A program made the translations under genes and the position numbers. A stretch of DNA of 44,226 bases. Origin: a virus. The notes under the pieces were generated by a model, which was not told where the DNA came from, ran no database searches, and saw nothing but the letters and a program-made list of their open reading frames with translations. The stretch spans positions 1 through 44,226 of the IMG/VR virus record IMGVR_UViG_3300032820_000023; one strand, 5' to 3'. Shown here one piece after another: positions 32,301 through 40,725 of this stretch (positions within the stretch are counted from its first letter, which is position 1; each line of letters begins with the position of its first letter).

Positions 32301-35300
32301 TAAGTTTAATCCGGCGCGCTTGGCAAATTCTGCTGCGCTCTTGGCTCCGCGCGCCCCGTGGTAGTAGGCGAGTTTTACCAGACCCTTGAAGGCTTTCCAT
32401 ATTGGGGTTGGGTCAACGCCCATACTCATCTTGGTAGGGTCGCTTATGTCCTTTAAAGCGGCCTTGATTTCGTTCTTGGCTTCTTGGGCTTTTTGTTGAT
32501 TGGTGGCAACTGCGTTGGCCTCTCCCGTTAGCTTGGGGGTGGTTCGCGGAGGAAGGTGTTTTTTGTCAGCCACCACCAGTTCGTGGTATGTGCCGTCTTT
32601 TCGTACATTGACTGATGCGATTTGCTCAACGGGGACGTTTTCTTGGATGATTTTCCCGCCCTCGTAACCCTCCTGCTTTCCGATTTCTTCTACAAATTCT
32701 TTTGTGGTTGCCCACAGTTTGGTTGGTTTTTCTTTCTGTTTCCCGGTTTCTATGCGGTACAGAGGTATGGTGTCGCCGTATTGTTTGCGAAGTTTTTCGC
32801 GGGTTTCGGAAAAAGTATCGTAAAATTCCTGCGCGGATATCTCTGGGTCTTCGTTCTTTAGAATCGTGTCCACCCCGGTGTCTGCGTCGTGGAATGTCCC
32901 AGCCGTCAGTTGACTTACCTCCAAGAAAACTTTTTTAGATTTGTGTGCGTCAGTGTGCGCTTGGGCAACCACTTCTGGCGACAAGGTACTCTTGGTTTCA
33001 GACGGTTCTTTTACGTCCTCGACCTTGCCCGTGTCTGTTCCAACATTCTTCCGGTGGTCATAAAGCAGTGCGTCGTGTTCATCGACAAGAGCGGTGAATT
33101 GTTTCCCTTCTTTTTTGGTCAAGCCTCCTTTTTTGGCAAACGTCTTTAGCTTGTTGCGGAGTACCCTTCTCCGGGCGATGTTTTGTTTGTGTGCCTCGAC
33201 CCGCGCCTCGACCCGCGCTTTTTGTTTTTCTGGTTTTACTTTGGAAGGCGCGCTTGTCCCTTCCGGGGTTTTCATGTTTATAGAACCACCCGTTTTTGGA
33301 CTAGCTTCTTCAAAAGTATTTTTAGTCTGTTCCCAAGTTGCGTCTGGTTTTGTTGCTGGTCGCCTTCCAGCATCATACGCTATTTTCAACGCCGCCAGAG
33401 AGGACACTTGGCCTCCTAATTCTGGAAACATTTCAACAGCTTTCGCCATTAAAGCCTTTCCGTGTCCCTGCCCTCGCTTCCCTTCTGGAACAACGAAATC
33501 AACAACTGAATTTTTGTTGGGAGAATTGTCCACACCGCTTGCTATTTTTATGCGCCCATCCGGTGAAGATATTGTGGTTTCCGTCGCGCCTTCGTTGTAA
33601 AAGTCGGCGGCTTCTTGCGTTACCTCGAAGGTTTCTGTTTCGAGAGGGGGAGGAGGTGCGTCGGCCTCTTCCCGCAGATTTACCACCTCCGGTTTCGCCA
33701 CCTTGATTGGCGCGGCTTCCTTTTTCGGGATGTCCAGTTTGATGTCCAGCGGAACCGGCGCAATACTCGGTTTCCGATGATCCGTAACCTTGACCCCCGT
33801 GACCTCGGCCTCCTTCTCCGCAAATTTAATTTCAGCCTGTCGCGCCTCAAATCGTCCGCGCAAATCCGACAACCGCGCAATCTCATCGCTGATGTTCAGA
33901 CCGGGACTGGGCGTGGTCAGGTCGAGGTTGGGGTTCAGCACCCGCCCCACGTCCTTGTCAAATCCCAGTTGATCCAGTGTCGGGCCGCCTTCCGGCCAGC
34001 CAAACTGGAATTCCAGTTGCCCTTCTTCTATTGGAAATTCTGCCTTGGGGTCTTTGGCTCCCCGTTCCTGCATGGCGACCAGTTGCCTGATCCGGTTGTC
34101 CACCCAGCCCAGTGCGTCTCCCAGTCCCCCGTGGCCCATTCGCAGGAATGCTGCGCCTGCTCTGGCTCGCTGCGCCTGCATGGCGCGGGCTTCCGTGCCT
34201 GCGTCGAGGTGGGTTCCTAGTTCTGTCTGAAGGGTGGTGGGTGCTTCAACTCTAGTGACGGGATCAATGACGGTTGGCGAGTAGAGGAGGACATTGCCAT
34301 TACGGTCGAGAATTGGGGAAACCCCTTCTCCAGTGGCCATGACACCCTCATCAACGGGAATCCCCATCCCCGGCGGCGGAACATTTCTAGCATCCGGTGG
34401 CAGCACCAATCTGCCTTCAACGTCGATTGGCTTGCCTTCAATGACGACGGCCGCAGCTTGCGTACCCCTCTTTGCCCGTTCTGCCGGTGGAATCTGTCCT
34501 TCTTTAAGTCTTCGTGCTTGCTCACGTTCCTGCTCCAGTCCTCGTTGTACGATTATATCTGTCTGTGCCGTTATCTCCTGCTGGTCAGACTGGTATTGAC
34601 GGCCGCGCTCCAAGGCGTCGTCAATAAATTCTTCTCTACGTTTAAATTCTTTTCTGTGCGCTTGCGTCCGAATAGCTGTCGTCGGCAGGCCAACCAGTCC
34701 CTCTGCTGCTGCTGCTTTTGCTGCGTTCTGCCACAGTTCACCAGCGGTGTCGTAGCGGTTGACGCCCTGTTCCTCGCCAATAGCTTCCGCCGTTACGTCC
34801 GAGGCAATCGATCCCACACCACCGGCCGCCATATCCAAGCCCAACTCACTAATTGCCTTCCCGGTTACATCAACGGCTCCTCTGGACATGACCCGGCCGC
34901 CGACCTTGCCAACCCCTTTGGTTATCGCCCTAGTGCCGACTTTTCCAAAACCCGGCACAGCAGTGGAAACTACGGTTTCGGCAGCAGCATAGGCCGCGTC
35001 TGCATTGGAAATCTTGCGAGCCGTTTCATAGGCGGCATCCTTGTCGTCTATGCCGCGCTCCAGTTGTTTGGCTCGAATCTGGATGTAGGCGTCTTTAAAG
35101 GATGCGCCTTTTGCGGTTAAAGATTGGAGGGAGGTGACTGCGGCGGCTCCAGCAATGACTCCGCCGATTGGGGTGGTGAACGGGGAAGCGGCAATGCCTA
35201 TTCCCGCCCCCACCGCAAGGTCGCGTGTTACACCACCAACAATTTCTCCCGCACTGGCCCATGAGAAAAAGGCTGGGGGTTCCCCGCCTTCCTCGGTACT

Positions 35301-35573
35301 GTTTTGCCACTGGTTGAACTCGCCTTCCAGAAGGTCGATGGCGAACGGTTTGTCGTTTGAGATGACCAGTTTTCCTATGGCCAGACCGTCTTCGGCGGCT
35401 TCATAGGATTCCCCCCATGCTTCAGCGAATCGTCCGAGAAACCACGAAGTTTCGGGGTCGGCTACTTCATCTTCGCCGCCAAACTCTTTCGCAACAAACG
35501 CACCTATTTGGGCTTCGTCCCACTCGTCGGGCAACTTAATTTTGCCCACACCCTCGACTCGTATAATAGGCAT
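29322..35573 (-). CDS. Giant ejected internal virion protein (polyvalent protein with GNAT-like and LPD38-like parts)
   Basis: 2083 residues. The start (IRVEGVGKIKLPDEWDEAQI) is a common N-terminal motif of phage polyvalent proteins. Residues ~95-150 hold Gly/Ala-rich hydrophobic stretches (LAVGAGIGIAASPF, GGVIAGAAAV) that could cross a membrane on ejection. Around 650-760 is a GNAT acetyltransferase-like segment with the CoA motif VPEGKRGQGHGKALM at ~693. Around 935-1000 is an ADP-ribosyltransferase-like series (LYRIETG at 940, WATTKEF at ~955, YHELVV at ~998). The C-terminal third contains NAAMENATRLAVFKAV and NITVNFTKKGELG, typical of LPD38. It takes the place of T7 gp16-like channel proteins, lying after the other internal proteins. 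It has no lysozyme-like motif that I can see. Confidence 0.75.
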   Translation of the reverse strand: MPIIRVEGVGKIKLPDEWDEAQIGAFVAKEFGGEDEVADPETSWFLGRFAEAWGESYEAAEDGLAIGKLVISNDKPFAIDLLEGEFNQWQNSTEEGGEPPAFFSWASAGEIVGGVTRDLAVGAGIGIAASPFTTPIGGVIAGAAAVTSLQSLTAKGASFKDAYIQIRAKQLERGIDDKDAAYETARKISNADAAYAAAETVVSTAVPGFGKVGTRAITKGVGKVGGRVMSRGAVDVTGKAISELGLDMAAGGVGSIASDVTAEAIGEEQGVNRYDTAGELWQNAAKAAAAEGLVGLPTTAIRTQAHRKEFKRREEFIDDALERGRQYQSDQQEITAQTDIIVQRGLEQEREQARRLKEGQIPPAERAKRGTQAAAVVIEGKPIDVEGRLVLPPDARNVPPPGMGIPVDEGVMATGEGVSPILDRNGNVLLYSPTVIDPVTRVEAPTTLQTELGTHLDAGTEARAMQAQRARAGAAFLRMGHGGLGDALGWVDNRIRQLVAMQERGAKDPKAEFPIEEGQLEFQFGWPEGGPTLDQLGFDKDVGRVLNPNLDLTTPSPGLNISDEIARLSDLRGRFEARQAEIKFAEKEAEVTGVKVTDHRKPSIAPVPLDIKLDIPKKEAAPIKVAKPEVVNLREEADAPPPPLETETFEVTQEAADFYNEGATETTISSPDGRIKIASGVDNSPNKNSVVDFVVPEGKRGQGHGKALMAKAVEMFPELGGQVSSLAALKIAYDAGRRPATKPDATWEQTKNTFEEASPKTGGSINMKTPEGTSAPSKVKPEKQKARVEARVEAHKQNIARRRVLRNKLKTFAKKGGLTKKEGKQFTALVDEHDALLYDHRKNVGTDTGKVEDVKEPSETKSTLSPEVVAQAHTDAHKSKKVFLEVSQLTAGTFHDADTGVDTILKNEDPEISAQEFYDTFSETREKLRKQYGDTIPLYRIETGKQKEKPTKLWATTKEFVEEIGKQEGYEGGKIIQENVPVEQIASVNVRKDGTYHELVVADKKHLPPRTTPKLTGEANAVATNQQKAQEAKNEIKAALKDISDPTKMSMGVDPTPIWKAFKGLVKLAYYHGARGAKSAAEFAKRAGLNLTAAVKKAWDVYKSKRAIRPKDMGARVTADLYGSDRTLTAEGQARKAARDRIEIILHPKMGSAGVRVLADKFIGLDHLQKLHAAGKAIPDTNNGYQAQQLMDGILGANHTKFGEEIDGIMQQMEEMQLPFEDVEAYLYALHAKERNDHIAKINKKFPDGGSGMTEADRVEVLKRIRDSGKQEQYDKIVSQIYAITKRTLQVQLEGGLITQQDFDALSNYYKNYVPLKGHHDSDPFSQQSGNHIPITGEIKGRDNEYALGHGERSQDILAYVFEQHDTAVARAERNKVYQTIRNWVEANPDNEVIELATTENAPLEPKRTPAKMEKVDGVDYIVEEATVKDVKQSGWQNNSDIVALRVNGENVYLRVKHEALAKNLKEMGTATLGEFTKMVAGFMRWRALTNTMLNVDFPLSNFTRDLFTAGINLGAEENAVALQKATMKNVMPAFRAIWKTERGKTEDSEMVRAFKLMRKHGGKMEFSSLHNLENNIRKIEEYDALLNPDKYSITEAVFSKDARGLTKAQNVAKAARLRLRSKARFVTERKLVKGAFNILKDANAAMENATRLAVFKAVMDTGKATPQQAAFMARNITVNFTKKGELGTALNAAYLFYNANIGGNLRILQAAKSPRVQKILMAGMAAGAFENLFNQMVGEEDEDGFTDYDKIPEYVKESNIIIPMDWIGELFGIHAGKKLKDKDGNFLDGKFITVMLPYGYNTVYYAGRQITSTIPALGGKKKVGTAIGDTLHAAINSFNPIGGSRNLLRSLTPEIGKPIVDIATNTDWKGDRIMPDRNPFEKYEIPMSERKWSTAAAWSTNLTRELNSLAGGSRETSSVADFSPEHLDYAVQFLTGGMGQSISRVIDAPFKLAEGRLRMEDIPIIRRFQEDPSPYFEMQNHKELRQTVYSTEATLKRMRKEKAGPRAIKDFKEDNAIALKMLGRVKAIDSTLRELNSATKNVQASSKFNRAEKKKKLEGLNGKKQKLLRETQKKFVDLVNEE

Positions 35574-37040
35574 CTAGTTTTTCAGTTTCCCGTCCCGGCC
35601 GTATTCTGGTATTTTCTCGCCTCCACCTATCTCGGTGATTAGGTCGTCCCAATCGGCTTCTGCCTTTTTGTAAACAGGATCGTCTTCGTCGTAGAGGGGG
35701 TCGGCCAGTAACTTTTGCAAAGAAGTCAGTCTTGCCTTTTTCGCCTCCGCAAGGGCTGTCTGTTTATTCTCAATTGCTCTAATCCGGTCGCGCTCCCTCT
35801 GGTAGTCAACGCTTATTTCGGTTGCGGATTTTCCAGAAGTTGGCAACTGCGACATTGACCCGGTTGGCCCAACGGCCATCACATACTCTCCCGTTACTGG
35901 ATGCTTGACGAACTTAACCCCGCCCGTTCCGGCCTCTGCATTTGCCATCTTGGCGATACTCTCCTGCACTTCCAGCGAGAGGCCCGGCGTTTGAAGGGCT
36001 TTCACTGCCCGCTCGGAAGAGGTCAACTGACGCTTGAACTGTTCGGGGTTGTCCATGTAGCTCTGGAGTTGAGCAGGAGTTGGCCCGCCCAAGGAACCCG
36101 CCCCCGACATGGCCGCCGAGTGCGCGTCTGGGTCAAACGTGAGTTGGGTTTTGTCTAGGTAGGTGCTGTATCCTATTAGACCCGCTTGCTGATTCTCAAT
36201 TATTCGGGCATCTACGTTTTCCTTGATTTGATTTACCCGTTGTGTTTCTGTTAGCGTGGCATCAAACTGGATTTGTTGTTGCGTCAGTTTATCCTGTGCC
36301 AGATTCCATGCTTGATCTGAAGACTCTCGGTGGATTGTGTACCTTTGGTCTATTTCTTCTCTGCTCAAACCTTGACGGCCCATTTCAAGGAAGAAATCTT
36401 GATCTAGTTTGTCTTTAAAATGGTCTTCTGCTTGGGCAAGATTCTTCGTCTGCATCGCTTCAGCGGAAGTAATCCCGGCTGCGTGCATTCCCTCACGGGA
36501 GGCTCGGCCCGCAGCACCTTCGCTTTCAGCAGAGGTAAGTCCAGCCGCGTGCATTCCCTCGCGGGAAGCTCGACCCGCAGCACCTTCGCTTTCAGCAGAA
36601 CCTATCCTCGCGTATCCTAGTTCCTGTGTTGCTTTAAGTTGCTCTCTTTGTATGTCGGTGGTTACACCAAACCGCCGGGCGTCTTCCTCGCGTTTCCGAT
36701 TTTCCTCAATGGATTCCTCCATTGTATTGAGCGAGTTGAATGCCGACAGGAAATCCTCCTTTGTTCCCTTGCCGGACTCCAGTTTTGACATGGTCTTGTC
36801 GTCCACCGAGTAGATGATGGATTCCTCGCCGTACAGGTTGGACATTCTGGTTATGGCATTTTCAAAGTCGGCCTCGGCCTTGTTTTTCTCGGCCTTGTTT
36901 TTCCGGTAATTGGCGATACCCTCACCAAGTTTCTCGATACCCTTGCCGTATTCCTCGCCAATACTGCCCATCATCTCGATGATGCCGGGTGCTATTGCCG
37001 GGCCTTTTCGCCCTGTGTATTTTGAAAAGTAATTAGCCAT
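35574..37040 (-). CDS. Internal virion protein with 22-residue tandem repeats
   Basis: 488 residues, helical and polar, no membrane segment. It starts MANYFSKYTGRKGPAIAPGI, followed by coiled-coil-like stretches (EEYGKGIEKLGEGIANYRKN). Residues 148-191 are two near-perfect copies of a 22-residue unit (SAESEGAAGRASREGMHAAG plus two residues). The rest is Gln- and Ala-rich (TQQQIQFDATLTETQRVNQI). It lies between the 383-residue internal protein (8-bp overlap) and the giant polyvalent protein (adjacent), as do gp15-like ejection proteins of podoviruses. Function by position. Confidence 0.6.
   Translation of the reverse strand: MANYFSKYTGRKGPAIAPGIIEMMGSIGEEYGKGIEKLGEGIANYRKNKAEKNKAEADFENAITRMSNLYGEESIIYSVDDKTMSKLESGKGTKEDFLSAFNSLNTMEESIEENRKREEDARRFGVTTDIQREQLKATQELGYARIGSAESEGAAGRASREGMHAAGLTSAESEGAAGRASREGMHAAGITSAEAMQTKNLAQAEDHFKDKLDQDFFLEMGRQGLSREEIDQRYTIHRESSDQAWNLAQDKLTQQQIQFDATLTETQRVNQIKENVDARIIENQQAGLIGYSTYLDKTQLTFDPDAHSAAMSGAGSLGGPTPAQLQSYMDNPEQFKRQLTSSERAVKALQTPGLSLEVQESIAKMANAEAGTGGVKFVKHPVTGEYVMAVGPTGSMSQLPTSGKSATEISVDYQRERDRIRAIENKQTALAEAKKARLTSLQKLLADPLYDEDDPVYKKAEADWDDLITEIGGGEKIPEYGRDGKLKN
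36468..36599 (-). repeat. Two tandem 66-bp units in the internal protein gene
   Basis: Two copies of 66 bp (22 codons each) differing at a handful of bases. The first five codons occur as a partial third copy further along (GITSAEAM). Recent duplication in frame. Confidence 0.8.
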
Positions 37041-38184
37041 TTATCCTGTCCTCCATCCAAGTCTTAATGCGTTTCTTTAGTTTAGGTTTGTTGCTGATGA
37101 ACTTGGCGAAGCGTTCTCCAAAGGAGTCATAGAGTTTCTTGAACCATTTGGGGGCTTTGGATTCTTTCCAATCATAGAATGCCAGCCATTGTGGATTTTC
37201 ATTGCCGAACACTTCTCTTGCTACCCAACAACCCATAATTGATCCCGCCGCACTCATACCAGCCGCCATCATTGAGGCTTGATTCTTTGCAGTTGCGGTT
37301 CTCGCCGCCAACACGCCCTGATAATTCTGGTTATAAATATCCCCAGCATACTGGCTTTCTGGACTAAACATTGCGCCGGGATTAAACCCTTGCGCTTGCC
37401 CCAATACGTTTCCAGACATCATTGGACTCAAGGCACTTGGCCTCCCAAGAATTGCCATGAACGGGTCTGCGCCGGTTGCCTTATTCAGTCCAACCATTGA
37501 CTGTGCAAACCCCTGTCGTTGTTGCTGGCGAGCAGACGCGCCCTGCAATTGTGCAAGACTCTCAATCGCCGCATCTCCAACACCATAGCCCATGCCTCTT
37601 GCTGCCTGTCCAGAACGAGCGGATTGTTGGATTTCTCGCCTCTGCCACGGGCTTAATTGTCCTCCAGCCTCCAAACCTTCTTGAGCCTGTTGGTTTAACG
37701 CGGCCATTAAAGCGGCCTGTTCTGGATTTGCGGCTTCTAGTGCGGCCCTTGCGCGTCCGCCCAGTTGTTCAATTGATTCAATGTCACTCTCTCGCTGCGC
37801 GGCCAACGTCTGCCTGTCCATCGCGGCCAACCTCGGCTGCGTGGATTCGTAAATGTCCAGCATTTGCGGGGCTATGTTTCTGGCAATATCAACGTCAAGT
37901 TGGGCATACTTGCCACGGAATTGTTTTTCTGCGGCGTATAATTCTGGAGCTAACTTAACTTGTGCGCGGGTCGTCGCAAAAATCTCTTTTTCATAATCGC
38001 GGGCGGGCGGGGCTTCGACATCGCCCTTTTTATACGACGGCACACCTCCGGCGGCTGGCTTTCCCATGCCTCCGGCAGCTTTCAGCCCTTGTTCTTCTCT
38101 TGGGTTTACAAAAGCAAGCCGTTCTCCCGGTGGCGCGGCCCGGTTTAGTGAGGCCGCCGCTTTAGTTAAGTTATCAATTTTCAT
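37033..38184 (-). CDS. Internal/ejection virion protein with conserved C-terminal CWVAREVFG motif
   Basis: 383 residues. The N-terminal half is Ala/Gln-rich and helical (QLDVDIARNIAPQMLDIYES, later EQAALMAALNQQAQEGLEAG). The middle has SQYAGDIYNQNYQGVLAARTA, and a short hydrophobic stretch (ASMMAAGMSAAGSIMG) precedes the C-terminal domain CWVAREVFGNENPQWLAFYD, then W..KKLYDSFGERFAKFIS and a basic end. This C-terminal domain occurs in many tailed phages, often after a short membrane-like region. It is placed with the ejected proteins, overlapping the 488-residue gene by 8 bp and the 124-residue gene by 4 bp. Confidence 0.65.
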   Translation of the reverse strand: MKIDNLTKAAASLNRAAPPGERLAFVNPREEQGLKAAGGMGKPAAGGVPSYKKGDVEAPPARDYEKEIFATTRAQVKLAPELYAAEKQFRGKYAQLDVDIARNIAPQMLDIYESTQPRLAAMDRQTLAAQRESDIESIEQLGGRARAALEAANPEQAALMAALNQQAQEGLEAGGQLSPWQRREIQQSARSGQAARGMGYGVGDAAIESLAQLQGASARQQQRQGFAQSMVGLNKATGADPFMAILGRPSALSPMMSGNVLGQAQGFNPGAMFSPESQYAGDIYNQNYQGVLAARTATAKNQASMMAAGMSAAGSIMGCWVAREVFGNENPQWLAFYDWKESKAPKWFKKLYDSFGERFAKFISNKPKLKKRIKTWMEDRING

Positions 38185-38555
38185 TTCGCTATTCTGTAAA
38201 ATTTATCCCACGGGTATGTTCGTAGTTTAGTTTCTCCGTTGGGGGTTACTCGCCTAAACATTATATAAGGCAAAGGTTCCACTGCGTCCATCAACATTCT
38301 TGGGCCACCCCCAGCCGCCCATCGAACATACCAAGCATCGGGTTTTTTAGCCCACCATTGACCGTGTGGATCAATTGATTTGTCAATCGGCTTCAACATC
38401 ATAAAAAATTTTGGCGATGATAAAACAAGTCCTGCCACCATGTAGTTGTGTAGTTCGGCAAAAAACTTATCGGGTTCGCTATACAAGGCTTGAATTTTTT
38501 CAAACGGTGCGAACCCTTCTAGTTTTTTCACCAGTTCTGTTTTAAGGTGTCCCAT
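38181..38555 (-). CDS. Conserved phage protein in the internal protein cluster
   Basis: 124 residues. Starts MGHLKTELVKKLEGFAPFEK and has KFFAELHNYMVAGLVLSSPK, then WWAKKPDAWYVRWAAGGGPR and MFRRVTPNGETKLRTYPWDK. Trp-rich and basic, without signal peptide. I recall similar proteins beside tail genes of phages and as possible internal proteins, but cannot name the family. Adjacent to the 216-residue gene; it ends with an ATGA overlap to the next one. Confidence 0.55.
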   Translation of the reverse strand: MGHLKTELVKKLEGFAPFEKIQALYSEPDKFFAELHNYMVAGLVLSSPKFFMMLKPIDKSIDPHGQWWAKKPDAWYVRWAAGGGPRMLMDAVEPLPYIMFRRVTPNGETKLRTYPWDKFYRIAK

Positions 38556-39206
38556 CTATCCGATTATTGTTACTAGAAATTCTCGCCCTGCTGCTGGCGC
38601 AAGCGAAGATGCTTCCACCATGACCTTTAACGTCATATCTGTTGCCGCTCGAAGGTCGAACGGATAATAACTTATATCCGTCCAGATGTCGTCCTCCAAA
38701 TCTTGTATACTGACCACAACGGTCTTTGTTTTTAGTCCATGCGTAATCGTCGCCACTTCTGAAGTACCGCTTCCCTCAAACGATACGTTTGCCGCATCGG
38801 TTCCCCATGCAATTGTTATTGAAAATTTCTTGGTCGCTCCCGTGGCCACGTTATTGACATTATTGATTACCTCCGTCACATAATTCGTATTCTCAACGTC
38901 GTAAACAACTGTGTCGCCTTCCTTCTGTGGAGAGCGGTGGATGTAACCTTTTTGGTCGTGGATGAAATTAAAAGCCGTGTCAATGTCTGCCGCCGTGATC
39001 TCGGCATTGTTAAGGACTGTGGTCACGCCGTCCGTGTCAATCGACACATCGCCACTTAAACTAACCAACCCCCAGTTTCCATCCGGCTGGATGATGGGAA
39101 TTTGACCCGCTGTTCCCTTCGGCAAGTTAGTCAAGTCCAGCCGCAAGTTTTTGCTTAACTTGGTCTTGGTGATTGCGCCTTGAACTATGTCTTGGTTTTC
39201 AACCAT
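38556..39206 (-). CDS. Beta-rich tail/fibre-related virion protein
   Basis: 216 residues. Starts MVENQDIVQGAITKTKLSKN and then shows a tail-fibre-like N-terminal segment (TVLNNAEITAADIDTAFNFI), a linker, and a C-terminal beta domain (SEVATITHGLKTKTVVVSIQ, then DISYYPFDLRAATDMTLKVM). The C-terminal pattern (thxHxL.t..vvV.v.) resembles small beta-sandwich domains of phage fibres. It clusters with two further beta-rich proteins. Role in the tail is inferred. Confidence 0.55.
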   Translation of the reverse strand: MVENQDIVQGAITKTKLSKNLRLDLTNLPKGTAGQIPIIQPDGNWGLVSLSGDVSIDTDGVTTVLNNAEITAADIDTAFNFIHDQKGYIHRSPQKEGDTVVYDVENTNYVTEVINNVNNVATGATKKFSITIAWGTDAANVSFEGSGTSEVATITHGLKTKTVVVSIQDLEDDIWTDISYYPFDLRAATDMTLKVMVEASSLAPAAGREFLVTIIG

Positions 39207-39208
39207 CT

Positions 39209-39925
39209 TTAGCCTTTGTTTCTAGGATTCGGCTCTACTGTCCACTTATATTCCTCCGTAATGGTATTAAGTCTCCCGAAACAGGGGATGCTGTTCACTG
39301 TTTCACCGTAAAAGGTTAGCGTGGTGTCTATGTTTGTTGCGGTGGCCGCTGTTGTGATGGTGAACGAAGTGACTGACCCCGCTGAATTGACCGTTTCAAC
39401 CTTACTGCCCACAGGAATTCCGGTTCCCGAAACATATTGGCCAACGGCTATTTTATTGCTGGAATCACAAGTGATCGTTACACTGGTATCGGTGGTATCA
39501 CTACTCCCGTCTGTAAACGGTTCTTCCCCGCCATAAGCATAGTCAATTTTACACCGAATGTACTTTGCTAAAAACCTATCCCCGATTCGAGACAATAAAA
39601 AACTGGACGTTCCATCAGCAACCGTGTCCGTGATCGTCACTAGATCAACCCCACCCTCATGGGATAGTGAAGCAATGTCCGTTATATCTCCTGTGGGAAA
39701 GTTAATACTACTACTAAATTGCCAAGTAAAAGTTAGATCAGCGGTTTTATTGCAAGTAATCTCAAGGGTTGAGTCTCCACCTTTATCTACTAATTGCTGT
39801 GTCGGGAGATTTTTAATAATTTGCAAAGATGCTTTGGTTCCGTCAAACGTATTGGATAGTCCAGCGATGAACGCTGGATCACGCATGGTGTGAATCGAAC
39901 TACCAATATTAAACGGATAAGACAT
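39209..39925 (-). CDS. Beta-rich tail protein with an SGTGIP module
   Basis: 238 residues. The first half has SSIHTMRDPAFIAGLSNTFD and a Thr-rich beta region. Residues ~160-215 contain ITCDSSNKIAVGQYVSGTGI, followed by Pro-Val-Gly and KVETVNSAGSVTSFTITTAA. This is the 'VSGTGIPxGxxVxxV' beta module common in phage structural proteins and present again in the 827-residue protein upstream (at 42846-42891 in DNA). It belongs to the run of small tail genes between the nozzle-like protein and the internal proteins. Confidence 0.6.
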   Translation of the reverse strand: MSYPFNIGSSIHTMRDPAFIAGLSNTFDGTKASLQIIKNLPTQQLVDKGGDSTLEITCNKTADLTFTWQFSSSINFPTGDITDIASLSHEGGVDLVTITDTVADGTSSFLLSRIGDRFLAKYIRCKIDYAYGGEEPFTDGSSDTTDTSVTITCDSSNKIAVGQYVSGTGIPVGSKVETVNSAGSVTSFTITTAATATNIDTTLTFYGETVNSIPCFGRLNTITEEYKWTVEPNPRNKG

Positions 39926-39931
39926 TTTGTA

Positions 39932-40723
39932 TTAAGCCGTAGATGCAAACGCCCCCACTTGGCTCCCGCTAAACGCCATTACTGAAAGAACAGCACTTCC
40001 TCCCGCTGGGATTGTAAAAGCTGGAGTTGCTGTACTATACTTCAACACTGACCACGCCTTGCTTCCCGATCCGGGGGCTAATGTGAGAGTGAAATTTCCA
40101 CCTGTGCCGTTCGTGACATACAACACACTAGACTTCCACTCAATAGATTCTGACGGATGACCTGTCGGCGTAAGAGTTGTATTAGCATTGATCGCAAGCG
40201 TGTGTATCGGCTTGGTTACGTCCATATTGACGGAGGACGCTGGAGTGATCGTTTCAAATGTTCCAGAGTTGGATATGTTCCCAATAGTTATTGACTGCAA
40301 ACTATATGAATCAGACGCATCTGCAAACAGGATTAAATCATTGCTGGCGGTGCTAGTTAGTGGAGTTCCACTATTCGCCCCTTTAATGATGTTGTTGTTG
40401 TCGTTGGTTCCAACTAATTTAGCGTGAGAGATGGTTGCGTCAGATGGTGTAATTGTGACGTTTCCGTTTGATTCAATAACCATTGACCCGTTCTCAATCG
40501 GACATTCTGTCGCCACGCTGCTAGTATTTCCAACAACAATAGACCCACTAGCCAGTGTTTCTAATTTACTAAATGCAATTGCTGCTGCATCAGCCACATC
40601 TGCATTTTCAATGTCGCCAGCAATGGTTATCGCTGGAGCCGCGCCATTACGCAGTGCTGCTCTTGTTACATTTGTCGAATCGGGATACGTCTCTCCCGGC
40701 GTTACTACTGCTGTGATTGCCAT
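39932..40723 (-). CDS. Beta-rich tail fibre-like protein
   Basis: 263 residues, Thr/Ser/Asn-rich. It starts MAITAVVTPGETYPDSTNVT, with repeated segments such as AIAFSKLETLASGSIVVGNT that are typical of fibre shafts and linkers in phages. The C-terminal domain contains EWKSSVLYVTNGTGGNFTLT and ends in SVMAFSGSQVGAFAST. It follows the 827-residue nozzle-like gene by 2 bp. No catalytic motif; receptor binding or assembly is a guess. Confidence 0.6.
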   Translation of the reverse strand: MAITAVVTPGETYPDSTNVTRAALRNGAAPAITIAGDIENADVADAAAIAFSKLETLASGSIVVGNTSSVATECPIENGSMVIESNGNVTITPSDATISHAKLVGTNDNNNIIKGANSGTPLTSTASNDLILFADASDSYSLQSITIGNISNSGTFETITPASSVNMDVTKPIHTLAINANTTLTPTGHPSESIEWKSSVLYVTNGTGGNFTLTLAPGSGSKAWSVLKYSTATPAFTIPAGGSAVLSVMAFSGSQVGAFASTA

Positions 40724-40725
40724 AA

